Origin: CAZIRF01 sp964541755
GTDB lineage: Bacteria > Spirochaetota > Spirochaetia > Treponematales > Breznakiellaceae
DNA: 64,000 nucleotides
NCBI GenBank assembly: GCA_964541755.1
Contig: CAZIRF010000009.1
Span: 17,608 to 81,607, forward strand
Direction: 5' to 3'
The notes beneath the pieces were generated by a model, which saw only the letters and a list, made by a program, of their open reading frames with translations, had not been told where the DNA came from and searched no databases. Within the stretch, counting starts at the first letter, position 1. The number at the start of each line of letters is the position of its first letter. Both the position numbers and the translations under genes were made by a program. Positions 53,776 through 63,624 of the stretch are shown one piece after another.

Positions 53776-55044
53776 ATGGCCACACTCGACACACAGTTTG
53801 ACAGCCTGCGCAGGGCCCAGAGTCTCCTCGCCGCAAAGACGCGCGCCGTAAAGGATGCGGCCCTCGACGCTGTTTCTGCGGCCCTCGATCGCGATCGGGC
53901 CGCCATACTCGAGGCCAATGCCCGCGATGTGGCCCGCGCCCGAGCCGGCGGCATGAAGGAGAGCCTCGTCGACCGCCTCTCCTTGAGCGATGCCCGTATC
54001 GACGACATGCGCGCCGCCCTCGCTGTGGTCATCAACCAGAACGACCCCACCGGCCGCATCCTCGACGGCTGGACCCTGCCAAACGGCATGGAGATACAGA
54101 AGACGAGCGTTCCCATGGGCGTTGTGGCCATCATCTACGAGTCGCGTCCCAACGTCACCGTCGACGCCTTTTCCCTGGCCTTCAAGGCCGGTTGCAGCAT
54201 ACTCCTTCGCGGCTCATCCGCCGCCCTCGACTCCAACCGCGTCCTCGTTGCCACCATTCAGGCGGCCCTCGAGCCCTTCGGCCTCGAGCATACGCTCGCC
54301 CTGGCCACCTCGGGGAGCCACGACGAGGTAGACGAGATACTCACCGCGGTCGGGAAGGTCGATGTGGTCATCCCCCGCGGCGGCCACGCCCTTATCCAGC
54401 GCGTTGTGCGCAACGCCCGCGTCCCGGTTATCGAGACGGGGGAGGGCAACTGCCACATCTACGTCGAGTCGAGTGCCGACATGGCCACCGCCGTAGATAT
54501 TATCGAGAACGCCAAGATCCAAAAGCCCGGCGCCTGCAATTCTGTCGAGACCCTCCTCGTTGAACGCGGGGTCGAAAAGATTCTCATGCCCCTCTTGGCA
54601 GAACGCCTCGCCGGCCGGGTCGCCCTGCGCCTCTGCCCGGCTTCCAAGGCCGCTCTCGAGGCCGCAGGATCCCTTCCGCCCGCCTTGGAAATACAGGACG
54701 CCGTCGAAGAGGACTGGGCGACCGAATTCCTCGACTATATACTCGCCGTTCGGGTGGTCGACGGCGTCGAAGAGGCCATTACGCACATAAACCGCTACGG
54801 GACCAAGCATTCCGAGGCCATACTCTCGAACGATCAGGCCCACATTGCCCGTTTCGAGCAGGCTGTGGACGCCGCCTGCGTCTACAGCAACGTCTCGATA
54901 CGCTTTACCGACGGCGGTCAGTTCGGTTTTGGCGCGGAGCTGGGCATCAGCACCCAGAAATTCCACGCCCGCGGCCCCATGGGCCTCGAAGCACTCACCA
55001 CCGTCAAGTACCGCGTTCACGGTCAGGGGCAGATTCGGCCCTGA
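53776..55044 (+). CDS. proA: glutamate-5-semialdehyde dehydrogenase (gamma-glutamyl phosphate reductase)
   Basis: 422 residues of the ProA aldehyde-dehydrogenase fold: VPMGVVAIIYESRPNVTVDAF, LLRGSSAALDSN, DVVIPRGGHALIQ, catalytic Cys in PGACNSVETLLV, and HSEAILSND. It reduces gamma-glutamyl phosphate to glutamate semialdehyde in proline synthesis. It precedes proB with a 173-bp gap, so the two may have separate promoters. Confidence 0.97.
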   Translation: MATLDTQFDSLRRAQSLLAAKTRAVKDAALDAVSAALDRDRAAILEANARDVARARAGGMKESLVDRLSLSDARIDDMRAALAVVINQNDPTGRILDGWTLPNGMEIQKTSVPMGVVAIIYESRPNVTVDAFSLAFKAGCSILLRGSSAALDSNRVLVATIQAALEPFGLEHTLALATSGSHDEVDEILTAVGKVDVVIPRGGHALIQRVVRNARVPVIETGEGNCHIYVESSADMATAVDIIENAKIQKPGACNSVETLLVERGVEKILMPLLAERLAGRVALRLCPASKAALEAAGSLPPALEIQDAVEEDWATEFLDYILAVRVVDGVEEAITHINRYGTKHSEAILSNDQAHIARFEQAVDAACVYSNVSIRFTDGGQFGFGAELGISTQKFHARGPMGLEALTTVKYRVHGQGQIRP

Positions 55045-55091
55045 GGGGTGTACCAAGCCCCCCCTTTATCGTGTTTTGAAGACGGTGGATG

Positions 55092-55160
55092 TGACGCCCC
55101 GGCTGCGGGGCCGCGCAGAGCGGCCCCTTGGCGGGAAAGCCCTTCGGGCCCGGCCGGGCG
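55092..55160. other. GC-rich hairpins between proA and proB
   Basis: A perfect 8-bp stem (GGGGCCGC-GCAGA-GCGGCCCC) is followed by AGCCC/GGGCT-type pairings. No T-run follows, so attenuation or mRNA processing is as likely as termination. Confidence 0.45.
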
Positions 55161-55217
55161 CTCGGGCTTGGCGCGTCAGTATCAGTATGAATTTTCCCTC
55201 TATTGGAGAGTACTTAT

Positions 55218-56009
55218 ATGGTAGCAAAAGCCCTGGCACACGCCAGAAAAATAGTGATAAAGATAGGGTCAAACACCCTCGCGGCTGCAGACGGCACGGT
55301 CAACCGCGCCTTCATGGCGGAACTCGCCGAACAGATTGCCGCCCTTCGCAAGACGGGCAAGCACTTCCTCCTCGTGTCCTCCGGGGCGCGTATTGCCGGG
55401 CTCTCTGCCCTGGGCAAATGGGAGCGCAAGAAGGACATCCACTACAAGCAGGCCCTCTGCGCGATTGGGCAGGTGGAGCTTATGAACGCCTGGAAGGAGG
55501 CCTTCGCTCCCCACGGCATTACCATTGCACAACTCCTTCTTACCCGCGACGATTTTTCCGATGACTTGCGCACACTCAACGTGCGCAACACCCTCTACAC
55601 CCTCCTCGACGAGGGCGTCATTCCCGTCATCAATGAAAACGACTCGGTCTGTGTCGACGAGATCAAGATTGGCGACAACGACAACCTCGCCGCGCACAGC
55701 GCCATACTCTGGAGCGCAGACCTCCTCGTCCTCTTTTCGGATATCGACGGGCTCTACGACAAGAACCCCAAGGAACACAAGGATGCAAAACTGATAGCCG
55801 AAGTCCGCGACTTCGAGGCCGTCGCGGGGGCGGTGTCGACCGAGGGCGTCAACGGCTTTGGCACCGGCGGCATGGCGACCAAGCTCCAGGCGGCCCGCGC
55901 CTGCCTTGAAAATGGCATCCCCATGATTCTGGCCCACGGCGGAAGGCCCCGCGCCCTGGAGGCCCTCTTCGCCGGCCAGCAGGTAGGGACTATTTTTCAT
56001 ACGCCGTAG
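55218..56009 (+). CDS. proB: glutamate 5-kinase, short form without PUA domain
   Basis: 263 residues with VIKIGSNTLA, LVSSGARIAG (substrate and phosphate loops), QLLLTRDDF, NENDSVCVDEIKIGDNDNLAA and GTGGMATKLQAA, all ProB signatures. It ends after the kinase domain; E. coli ProB (367 residues) carries a C-terminal PUA domain that is absent here. It phosphorylates glutamate for ProA. The ATG at 55218 is preceded by GGAG. A strong terminator follows. Confidence 0.94.
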   Translation: MVAKALAHARKIVIKIGSNTLAAADGTVNRAFMAELAEQIAALRKTGKHFLLVSSGARIAGLSALGKWERKKDIHYKQALCAIGQVELMNAWKEAFAPHGITIAQLLLTRDDFSDDLRTLNVRNTLYTLLDEGVIPVINENDSVCVDEIKIGDNDNLAAHSAILWSADLLVLFSDIDGLYDKNPKEHKDAKLIAEVRDFEAVAGAVSTEGVNGFGTGGMATKLQAARACLENGIPMILAHGGRPRALEALFAGQQVGTIFHTP

Positions 56010-56083
56010 TTTTTCGGCTCCTTGAAGGGGGCTGTTCAACCGGGTCTGCAGAACGCTCCTTGAGCCAATCCTCTTCGCTTTGA

Positions 56084-56115
56084 AGCCCCCATGGGATGCC
56101 CCATGGGGGCTTTTT
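56084..56115 (+). terminator. Rho-independent terminator of proB
   Basis: A 12-bp perfect stem (AGCCCCCATGGG / CCCATGGGGGCT), loop ATGC, followed by TTTT. Confidence 0.92.
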
Positions 56116-56200
56116 GTGTGCCCATTGCGACATTGCGGGTGTGACTATCAGCCTTGCGTTTTGTATTCATGCAAATATGTAGGAAATATGTATCCTGCTA

Positions 56201-56242
56201 TTGCATAATAGGTACATAGTTGGTATATATAGGGTGATACCA
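56201..56242 (+). promoter_or_regulatory. gltBD promoter with overlapping inverted repeat
   Basis: TTGCAT (56201-56206), 17 bp, TATATA (56224-56229). TGGTAT and ATACCA (56221-56226 and 56237-56242) form an inverted repeat over the -10 and start site, a plausible repressor operator. SD AAGGAG lies before the ATG at 56259. Confidence 0.55.
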
Positions 56243-56258
56243 CTCTGAAGGAGCCGCC

Positions 56259-59200
56259 ATGGGCGACCATCAAGCTTTCGAACACGGACTCTACCGGCGC
56301 GAAGACGAGCACGATTCCTGCGGAATCGGCTTTGTCGCCAACATTCGGGGCCAGGCATCCCACGACATCGTTCACCGGGGGCTTGAAGTCCTGGAACGCA
56401 TGGAACACCGCGGGGCCGAGAGCGCCGACAACTCCTCCGGCGATGGGGCGGGGGTGCTCGTGCAGATCCCCCACGCCTTCTACGCTGCCATTCTCAAGGG
56501 GAGCGATTGGAAGGCCGCCAAAGCCCTTCCCGAGGCCGGCAATTACGGCACGGGACTCCTCTTCCTGCCGTCCGTCAAGAAAGATGCCGCCCGCATCCTG
56601 GCCCTCCTCGAGGAGGTCGCCGCTATAGAGAACCTCTCGCTTATCGCCCAACGTTCGGTTCCCGTTACCCAGACCTTCTGCGGCGAAATCGCTGCACGCA
56701 GCATGCCTTCAATAGTCCAGGTCTTTTTTGCGCAGGATGGCGACGACGCACTGCCCCTGGAGCTGCGCCTCTGGGTCTTCCGCAAGAAGTTCGAGAAGGC
56801 CGTTCGCGCCTCTGATATTAATGGAAAGGACGATGTCCACTTCCCCTCGCTCTCCTCGAAGACCATTGTCTACAAGGGCATGCTCTCCTCAAGCCAGCTG
56901 CGCGGCTTCTTCCCCGACCTCTCCGACGAGCGTTTTGAATCGGCCGTGGCCCTCGTACACTCCCGCTTCTCGACCAACACCTTCCCCGCCTGGTCCCTGG
57001 CCCAGCCCTTCCGCATGATTGCCCACAACGGCGAAATCAACACCGTCAAGGGCAACCGCTTCTGGATGAAGGCCCGCGAGGCCCTCCTTTCGCACCCGGA
57101 CCTGGGAACCGAACTCGCCGCCATCCTCCCGGTCATAGAACCGGGCAAGAGCGACTCGGCCAGCTTCGACAATGCCCTCGAACTCCTGGTTCGATCCGGC
57201 CGCAGCCTGCCACAGGCCCTCATGATGCTCATTCCGGAATCCTGGAACGACAAGAACCCGATCAGCGACCAGCTCAAGAGGTTCTATGAGTACCAGGCCT
57301 GCAACATGGAACCCTGGGACGGCCCGGCCTCCATCGTCTTCTGCGACGGCCGCTTTGTAGGTGGTACCCTCGACCGCAACGGCCTGCGTCCCTCCCGCTG
57401 GACCCTTATCAAGTACGGCCTCCTCGTCATGGCCAGTGAGACCGGCGTCCAGGATATCGACGCGGTTGATGTGGCCGCCAAGGGCCGCCTCCAGCCGGGC
57501 AAGCTCCTCCTCGTGGACATGAAGGAAGGGCGCATCATCCCCGATACCGAGGTAAAGGAAGCCGTCTGCCGCGCCAAGCCCTACGAACGCTGGGTGCAGG
57601 AGAACGTCAAGAGCCTCGACGCCCTTCCCGAGGGCAATGACGAGCTCCCCTTCGACGCCGCCGACCGCCGCAGCCTCGACTTTGTCGAGCGGGCTTTTGG
57701 CTACACCCGCGAAGATCGCGATACCCTCCTCTCCGTCATGGCAGACAGCGCCCAGGAGCCCACCAACTCGATGGGCACCGACACCCCTGTTGCCGTCCTC
57801 TCGCAGAAGAGCCAGAGCGTCTTCAACTACTTCAAGCAGGTCTTTGCCCAGGTTACGAACCCCGCCATCGACTCGATTCGCGAAGAATTGGTCATGACCC
57901 TTACGAGCTTCGTCGGCCGCCACGGCAATATCCTCGAAGAGGGACCGGCCAACTGCCGCCTGCTCAAGGTCTTGAACCCCATCCTCTCGCCCGGCTACTG
58001 GGACCGCCTCGTCTCAAAGCCCCACGATGACCAGAAGCTGGTCCAGCTCGATGCGAGCTTCTACATGGGCAAGGCTGATAGTTCCACTGCGAGCCCCGCC
58101 GGCGCCGACCGTGCCGGCGGCAAGGGCGATCTCGCCGCCGCCATCGAGCGCCTCTGCAGCGAGGCCGTCCAGGCTGTTCGCGACGGGGCCACCATTCTCG
58201 TCCTCTCCGACCGCGCGGTGGCAAAGGCCGATGCCGGCCGCTGCGCCATACCGGCCCTCCTCGCGACGGCCGCCGTTCACCAGGCCCTGGGCCGCGAGGG
58301 CCTGCGCATGCTCGCCAGCATTGTCTGCGACTCAGGCGAGCCGCGCGAGATCATGCACATGGCCCTGCTCTTTGGCTACGGCGCCGACCTCGTCCACCCC
58401 TGGGGGGCTTTCGCCGTTATCCGCGATCTGCGCCCCGAAACGGCGCACGCCGCCTTCAAGAACTTCGTAAAGGGCCTCAACAAGGCCATGCTCAAGGTCA
58501 TGAGCAAGATGGGCACGAGCACCCTGCGCTCCTACCGCGGTGCCGGCATCTTCGAGGCCATCGGCCTGGGCGACGAGATCATGACCCTCTGCTTCCCCGC
58601 GACGGCCAGTCGTCTGGGCGGCGTCGGCTTCGACGCTATCGAGAAAGACTACCGCGCCTGGTGGCAGGATGCGTACAATGCCGCAGAAGCCGCCGTAGAG
58701 AACGACCCCGTTCGCGCCCTCCTGCCGTCCATCGGGCAGTACCGCTGGCGAAAGGGCGGCGAGCAACACGCCTGGAACCCCGAGACCATCCACCTCCTGC
58801 AGTGGGCAACCCGCGAGGGCGATTGGCGCAAGTTCAAGGAGTTCACTGCAAAGGCGGACGAGCTCAACAGGCGCCCCCACGTTATCCGCGGTCTCTTTGA
58901 CCTCGCCAAGGCCGGCGATTCCATCAGCATCGATGAAGTCGAGCCCGTCGAAGCGATTATGCAGCGCTTCACGACTGGCGCCATGAGCTTCGGATCCATC
59001 TCCAAAGAGGCCCACGAGTGCATCGCCATCGCGATGAACTCAATACACGGCCGCTCGAACTCCGGCGAAGGTGGCGAAGAGACTGAACGCTTCACCCCCC
59101 GCGCAGATGGAAGCTGGGCGCGCAGCGCCATCAAGCAAGTGGCTTCCGGGCGCTTCGGGGTAACGAGTACCTACCTCGCAAATGCCATGGAAATCCAGAT

Positions 59201-60896
59201 CAAGGTGGCCCAGGGCGCGAAGCCCGGCGAGGGCGGCCAGCTCCCCGGCCACAAGGTCGACGCCCTTATCGCCAAGACCCGGTACTCGACTGCGGGGGTT
59301 ACGCTCATCAGCCCGCCCCCCCACCACGACATCTACTCGATCGAAGACCTCGCAGAGCTCATCTTTGACCTCAAGAATGCCAACCCCAAGGCGCGTATCA
59401 GTGTAAAGCTGGTTAGCGAGACCGGTGTTGGTACCGTAGCCGCAGGCGTCGCAAAGGCCCACGCCGACAACATCACCATCTCCGGCTATGACGGCGGCAC
59501 CGGCGCAAGCCCCCAGAGCTCGATTCGCCATGCGGGTCTTCCCTGGGAATTGGGCTTGCGCGAAACGCACCAGACCCTCGTCCTCAATGGCCTTCGCGAC
59601 CGCATCAAGCTCATGACCGACGGCCAGCTCAAGACCGGTCGCGACATCGTCCTCGCCGCCCTCCTTGGCGCCGAGGAGTTCGGTTTCGGGACTTCGACCC
59701 TCATCGTCCTGGGCTGCGTCATGATGCGCAAGTGTCACGAGAACACCTGCCCCATGGGCGTCGCGACCCAGGATCCGGATCTTCGCAAGAAGTTCGCCGG
59801 TAAATCCGCCTTCCTCGTCAACTTCTTCCGCTTCCTTGCGCAGGAGACCCGCGAGCTCATGGCGGAACTGGGCTTCCGTACCTTCAACGAGATGGTTGGA
59901 AAGAGCGAGTGCCTCGTGCCGCGCATCCTGCCCGATACCAAGGCCGGCAGCCTCGATCTCTCGCGCCTCCTTGTAAAGGGCGAACCCGCCTACGGCGAAG
60001 GGCACAAAGAGTACTGCAACCGCACCCAGCTCCACCACATCGAAGAGGTCCTCGACCGCGAGCTCATCTCCCGCTGTCTCCCGGCCATCGAAGCCAAGAA
60101 GCCCGCGAGCTTCGCCCTGGACATCCACAATACGGACCGCTCGGTTGGTACGATGCTCTCTTACGAGGTCTCGACCCGGCTGGGCGAAGGCGGCCTCCCG
60201 GACAACTTCGTCACGGTCGACTTTGCCGGTTCAGCCGGGCAGAGCTTCGGCGCCTTCCTCGCGCCAGGCATCACCTTCCGCCTTTCCGGCGATGCCAACG
60301 ACTACCTTGGCAAGGGCCTCTCCGGCGGTCGCATTGTTGTCGCCCCGCCTGCCGGCAGCGACTTCAAGACCAACGAGAACATCATCGTGGGCAATACCGT
60401 CCTCTACGGGGCGACCAGCGGCGAGCTCTTTGCCGCCGGTGTCGCCGGCGAACGCTTCTGCGTACGCAACTCGGGGGCAACCGCCGTTGTCGAAGGCACC
60501 GGCGACCACTGCGCCGAGTACATGACCGGCGGACGTCTCATCGTCCTGGGCCCCGTTGGCCGCAACTTCGCCGCCGGTATGTCCGGCGGTATCGCCTGGG
60601 TCCTCGACCGCGACAAGAAGCTCGAGTTCCTCATGAACAAGAGCATGGTCGAGCTGTCGGGCCTGGACAACGAAGAGGATGAAAACTTCGTACGCGAGTA
60701 CATCCGGCGCCACATGTACTGGACCGGATCCGCATACGCCCGCGGCCTCCTGGACACCTGGGAAGAGACCCGCAGGCTCTTTGTGAAGGTTCTCCCCGTG
60801 GAATACAAGCGGGCCCTCCAGCAGATGAAGCTGGCGGAACTGGACCGGAAACTCTACGAGATCCGGGAGCGCGAAGACATTACGGAGAGGGCATAA
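56259..60896 (+). CDS. gltB: glutamate synthase large subunit
   Basis: 1545 residues, full length. After a 20-residue propeptide comes the N-terminal nucleophile Cys21 (HDSCGIGF) of the glutaminase domain, then RFSTNTFPAW and AHNGEINTVKGN. The central and FMN-barrel domains include GYDGGTGASP and the [3Fe-4S] cysteines in CVMMRKCHENTCPMG. The C-terminal GXGXG beta-helix has repeated Gly patterns (GNTVLYGATSGELFAAG). It transfers the amide N of glutamine to 2-oxoglutarate with GltD. An AGGCTGATAGT motif copy lies inside the coding sequence at about 58075. Adjacent to gltD with 1 bp between. Confidence 0.97.
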   Translation: MGDHQAFEHGLYRREDEHDSCGIGFVANIRGQASHDIVHRGLEVLERMEHRGAESADNSSGDGAGVLVQIPHAFYAAILKGSDWKAAKALPEAGNYGTGLLFLPSVKKDAARILALLEEVAAIENLSLIAQRSVPVTQTFCGEIAARSMPSIVQVFFAQDGDDALPLELRLWVFRKKFEKAVRASDINGKDDVHFPSLSSKTIVYKGMLSSSQLRGFFPDLSDERFESAVALVHSRFSTNTFPAWSLAQPFRMIAHNGEINTVKGNRFWMKAREALLSHPDLGTELAAILPVIEPGKSDSASFDNALELLVRSGRSLPQALMMLIPESWNDKNPISDQLKRFYEYQACNMEPWDGPASIVFCDGRFVGGTLDRNGLRPSRWTLIKYGLLVMASETGVQDIDAVDVAAKGRLQPGKLLLVDMKEGRIIPDTEVKEAVCRAKPYERWVQENVKSLDALPEGNDELPFDAADRRSLDFVERAFGYTREDRDTLLSVMADSAQEPTNSMGTDTPVAVLSQKSQSVFNYFKQVFAQVTNPAIDSIREELVMTLTSFVGRHGNILEEGPANCRLLKVLNPILSPGYWDRLVSKPHDDQKLVQLDASFYMGKADSSTASPAGADRAGGKGDLAAAIERLCSEAVQAVRDGATILVLSDRAVAKADAGRCAIPALLATAAVHQALGREGLRMLASIVCDSGEPREIMHMALLFGYGADLVHPWGAFAVIRDLRPETAHAAFKNFVKGLNKAMLKVMSKMGTSTLRSYRGAGIFEAIGLGDEIMTLCFPATASRLGGVGFDAIEKDYRAWWQDAYNAAEAAVENDPVRALLPSIGQYRWRKGGEQHAWNPETIHLLQWATREGDWRKFKEFTAKADELNRRPHVIRGLFDLAKAGDSISIDEVEPVEAIMQRFTTGAMSFGSISKEAHECIAIAMNSIHGRSNSGEGGEETERFTPRADGSWARSAIKQVASGRFGVTSTYLANAMEIQIKVAQGAKPGEGGQLPGHKVDALIAKTRYSTAGVTLISPPPHHDIYSIEDLAELIFDLKNANPKARISVKLVSETGVGTVAAGVAKAHADNITISGYDGGTGASPQSSIRHAGLPWELGLRETHQTLVLNGLRDRIKLMTDGQLKTGRDIVLAALLGAEEFGFGTSTLIVLGCVMMRKCHENTCPMGVATQDPDLRKKFAGKSAFLVNFFRFLAQETRELMAELGFRTFNEMVGKSECLVPRILPDTKAGSLDLSRLLVKGEPAYGEGHKEYCNRTQLHHIEEVLDRELISRCLPAIEAKKPASFALDIHNTDRSVGTMLSYEVSTRLGEGGLPDNFVTVDFAGSAGQSFGAFLAPGITFRLSGDANDYLGKGLSGGRIVVAPPAGSDFKTNENIIVGNTVLYGATSGELFAAGVAGERFCVRNSGATAVVEGTGDHCAEYMTGGRLIVLGPVGRNFAAGMSGGIAWVLDRDKKLEFLMNKSMVELSGLDNEEDENFVREYIRRHMYWTGSAYARGLLDTWEETRRLFVKVLPVEYKRALQQMKLAELDRKLYEIREREDITERA

Positions 60897-60897
60897 T

Positions 60898-62352
60898 ATG
60901 GGTGACCCCAAGGGATTTCTCAAGGTAGAGCGCAAGGTTGCCGGCTACCGGCCGGTCGAAGAGCGCATCAACGATTATAGCGAAGTGGAAATGCGTCTGG
61001 GCGATGACGAACGCCGTTCCCAGGCCTCCCGCTGCATGGACTGCGGCGTCCCCTTCTGCCACTGGTCCTGTCCCGTGGCCAACGCCATGCCCGAGTGGCA
61101 GGACGCCCTGTACCGGGGCGATTGGGCGCGTGCCTGGGCCATCCTCCAGGACACGAACCCCTTCCCCGAGTTCACCGGGCGCGTCTGCCCGGCCCTCTGC
61201 GAAGCCTCCTGCGTCCTGGGCCTCAACGACGAACCGGTCACCATTCGCCAAAACGAGCTGGCCGTCATCGAGAAGGCCTTCGCCCTGGGCCTCGTCCAGC
61301 CGCGTCCTCCTGTCCGTCGAAACGGCAAGAAAGTCGCCATCGTCGGCGGCGGCCCGGCAGGGCTCTCCGCCGCGTACTACTTGAACCAGGCCGGCTACAC
61401 GGTAACCGTATTCGACGGCGACCGGCGCATCGGCGGCTACCTGCGCTACGGCATCCCCGACTTCAAGCTCGACAAGGGCTTTATCGACCGGCGTCTGCGC
61501 GTCATGGAACAGGAAGGCATCGTCTTCAAGTCCAATACCCGCGTGGGCGATGCCTCCTTCGGCTTCGGCACCTCCGGGAGCGGCACGGCAACCGTGAGCG
61601 CCGCCGAGCTCGAGAAGGAATATGACGCCATCCTCCTTGCTATTGGCGCCCGCGACGCCCGCGACCTGGTCATCCCCGGCCGCGATGCATCCGGCATCCA
61701 TCAGGCCCTCGACTACCTCTCGCTCCAGAACCGTCAGTGCGGCCACGAGTCCTGCGAGGACGATCTTCCCCGCATCAGTGCCGAGGGCAAGAGAGTCCTC
61801 GTCATCGGCGGCGGCGACACCGGATCCGACTGTGTCGGTACTGCCGCCCGCCAAGGGGCTGCGAGCGTCACCCAGATCGAACTCCTCCCCAAGCCCTCCG
61901 AGCACCGCCCCTCAAGCGAGCCCTGGCCCCTCTGGCCCAAGGTCCTCAAGACCTCGAGCTCCCACCTCGAAGGCTGCGAGCGCCTGTGGAGCGTCAACTC
62001 CAAGGAGTTCCTCGCCCGCGACGGGGCCGTCCACGCCGTTCACGCCGTCAAGGTGGAATGGACCGAGGTCAACGGACGCTGGCAGATGGCCGAGGTGTCC
62101 GGCAGCGACTTCCAGATCGCCTGCGACCTCGTGCTCCTGGCCATGGGCTTTACCCACGTCGTCCAGGAAGGCATCGTCAAGGACTTCGGCCTCGAACTCG
62201 ACGGCCGCGGCAACGTCAAGACCGCCGGCACCTTCAAGAGCTCGAACCCCAAGGTCTGGGCCACCGGCGACGCCCGCCGCGGTGCCAGCCTTGTCGTCCA
62301 CGCCATAGCCGACGGCCGCGCCGCCGCCGAAGCCATGATCGCCAGCGTCTAA
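60898..62352 (+). CDS. gltD: glutamate synthase small subunit
   Basis: 484 residues: N-terminal [4Fe-4S] cluster region (CMDCGVPFCHWSCPVANAMPEW, CPALCEASCVLG), FAD-binding VAIVGGGPAGLSAAYYLNQAGY, and NADPH-binding VLVIGGGDTGSDCVGTA. It feeds electrons from NADPH to GltB. Directly downstream of gltB in one operon. Confidence 0.97.
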   Translation: MGDPKGFLKVERKVAGYRPVEERINDYSEVEMRLGDDERRSQASRCMDCGVPFCHWSCPVANAMPEWQDALYRGDWARAWAILQDTNPFPEFTGRVCPALCEASCVLGLNDEPVTIRQNELAVIEKAFALGLVQPRPPVRRNGKKVAIVGGGPAGLSAAYYLNQAGYTVTVFDGDRRIGGYLRYGIPDFKLDKGFIDRRLRVMEQEGIVFKSNTRVGDASFGFGTSGSGTATVSAAELEKEYDAILLAIGARDARDLVIPGRDASGIHQALDYLSLQNRQCGHESCEDDLPRISAEGKRVLVIGGGDTGSDCVGTAARQGAASVTQIELLPKPSEHRPSSEPWPLWPKVLKTSSSHLEGCERLWSVNSKEFLARDGAVHAVHAVKVEWTEVNGRWQMAEVSGSDFQIACDLVLLAMGFTHVVQEGIVKDFGLELDGRGNVKTAGTFKSSNPKVWATGDARRGASLVVHAIADGRAAAEAMIASV

Positions 62353-62385
62353 GGCCCAAACCGACACGCACCACAAGGAGCACCC

Positions 62386-62667
62386 ATGCCCAGCGTCAAT
62401 GAATACTTCGACGGAGCCGTCAAATCCGTCGGCTACCAAGGCCCCCAAGGCCGCGCCACTGTCGGCGTCATGGCCCCCGGCGCGTACCAATTCGCCACCA
62501 AGGCCCCCGAGACCATGACTGTCATCGACGGTACCCTCACCGTCAAACTCCCCTCAAGCGACGCCTGGGACGACTACGGCCCCGGCACCCGCTTCGAGGT
62601 CCCCGCCGACTCCTCCTTCGACCTGCGCGTGGCAGTCGAAACCTCCTACCACTGCCTCTACCATTAA
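62386..62667 (+). CDS. ppnP: pyrimidine/purine nucleoside phosphorylase (PpnP, DUF1255)
   Basis: 93 residues, a single small cupin: VNEYFDGAVKSVGYQ, GVMAPGAYQFATKAPETMTVI, PGTRFEVPADSSFDLRV and a C-terminal ETSYHCLY are the PpnP/YaiE pattern. It cleaves a broad range of nucleosides with phosphate. AAGGAG precedes the ATG. It lies 34 bp after gltD and is probably co-transcribed. Confidence 0.92.
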   Translation: MPSVNEYFDGAVKSVGYQGPQGRATVGVMAPGAYQFATKAPETMTVIDGTLTVKLPSSDAWDDYGPGTRFEVPADSSFDLRVAVETSYHCLYH

Positions 62668-63075
62668 ATAGAAGGGGGAGCGCCTCACCCAAAAAGTGAA
62701 CGCCCCCCGCCTCCCCTGCCCGCAAAGCCCACAGCCCCAGGCTGTGGGCCCCACGCGGCTCCCCCTCGCTCCACGCCCAAGTCCCTGTCGGGACTTGGGG
62801 CCTTCCGCTACCCCCACTTCGGGGTAGGGGAAGGTGGTAAGCGGAAGCGTGCAGTATTGTCAAGCAAAGCCATTATCAGGTCGAATGCTAAAACTGGGGG
62901 CCCTTGAAACCTCCCCTCAACGCGTCTCCAAAAGCCGGAACCGATCAGCTCCAAGCTTCCTCTTACTGGAAAAACTGTACAATTTGACCCGGTAGTGCTA
63001 CTCTTTGGAAGAAAGACCGCTCTTTGACAGAAATCTGACACTTGAAACCCGGTAGTTTTCACAGATCCGTGGGGG
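62668..63075. repeat. gene-free 408-bp gap: hairpin cluster, repeat copy and GC drop
   Basis: Three hairpins follow in order: GCCCACAGCC/GGCTGTGGGC (62727-62749), CCCAAGTCCC/GGGACTTGGG (62776-62799) and CCTTCC-CTACCCC/GGGGTAG-GGAAGG (62801-62834). A copy of the intergenic repeat (GGTAAGCGGAAGCGTGCAG) then starts near 62834. The rest is a composition transition with CCCGGTAGT twice (near 62986 and 63046). No open frame or RNA gene is seen. Confidence 0.65.
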
Positions 63076-63078
63076 TTG

Positions 63079-63624
63079 ATGCCTGATCAGAAAGAACCAG
63101 TTAAAGGCACTACCAATTTGGTTCAAGATTATGATGATCGTGATGTAAATGTAGATTCTGATCCTGAGAATGAATTTCATAAAGGATATGACTACACTAG
63201 TGAAACCAAGGAGGTGTTTTCTACTGCGGCTGGTGAAATAATTTATTGTGGAGAGTCTCCATTTTTTCAAGAGAATAAAGAAGAGGATTTTACGAAACAA
63301 GGATTAGGGAATATGATTATAATAGATTATGGTAATGGAGACTTGGGAGTTTATGGTCACATAGACCTTGACACAATTAATGATCTTAAGGTTGGAGATG
63401 AAGTCGAACAAGGAGATAAGCTTGGGAAATATAAAAAAATAGGACATTCTTATGGACCACATCTTCATTATCAAACAGTACATATGGTTGATAATATGGA
63501 GCCATCCGAACAGGATTTTAAGCAGATTGAATTAGCAGGGTATTCTGATTATGAGGGGCAATGGAGATGGCCAGGTCGAAATTATAGAGTTCAAAAAGCT
63601 AATTTTGTAGAAGAGGAGGAATAG
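63079..63624 (+). CDS. M23-type (LytM) peptidase domain protein, AT-rich
   Basis: 181 residues (ATG at 63079, or an adjacent TTG one codon earlier) with FHKGYDY (metal His and Asp), VYGHID and HLHYQT, the HxxxD and HxH zinc motifs of lysostaphin-like M23 endopeptidases. No signal peptide is visible, which is unusual for a cell-wall enzyme, so it may be the detached C-terminal domain of a larger toxin or surface protein. The gene is much more AT-rich than the chromosome. It is immediately followed (stop then ATG, 0 bp) by a small secreted protein. Confidence 0.7.
   Translation: MPDQKEPVKGTTNLVQDYDDRDVNVDSDPENEFHKGYDYTSETKEVFSTAAGEIIYCGESPFFQENKEEDFTKQGLGNMIIIDYGNGDLGVYGHIDLDTINDLKVGDEVEQGDKLGKYKKIGHSYGPHLHYQTVHMVDNMEPSEQDFKQIELAGYSDYEGQWRWPGRNYRVQKANFVEEEE

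Noticed and set aside
59040..61905. Long open frames on the minus strand opposite gltB and gltD
   Set aside because: They lie entirely inside conserved genes, lack ribosome-binding sites and have the low-complexity composition expected from GC-rich antisense frames.
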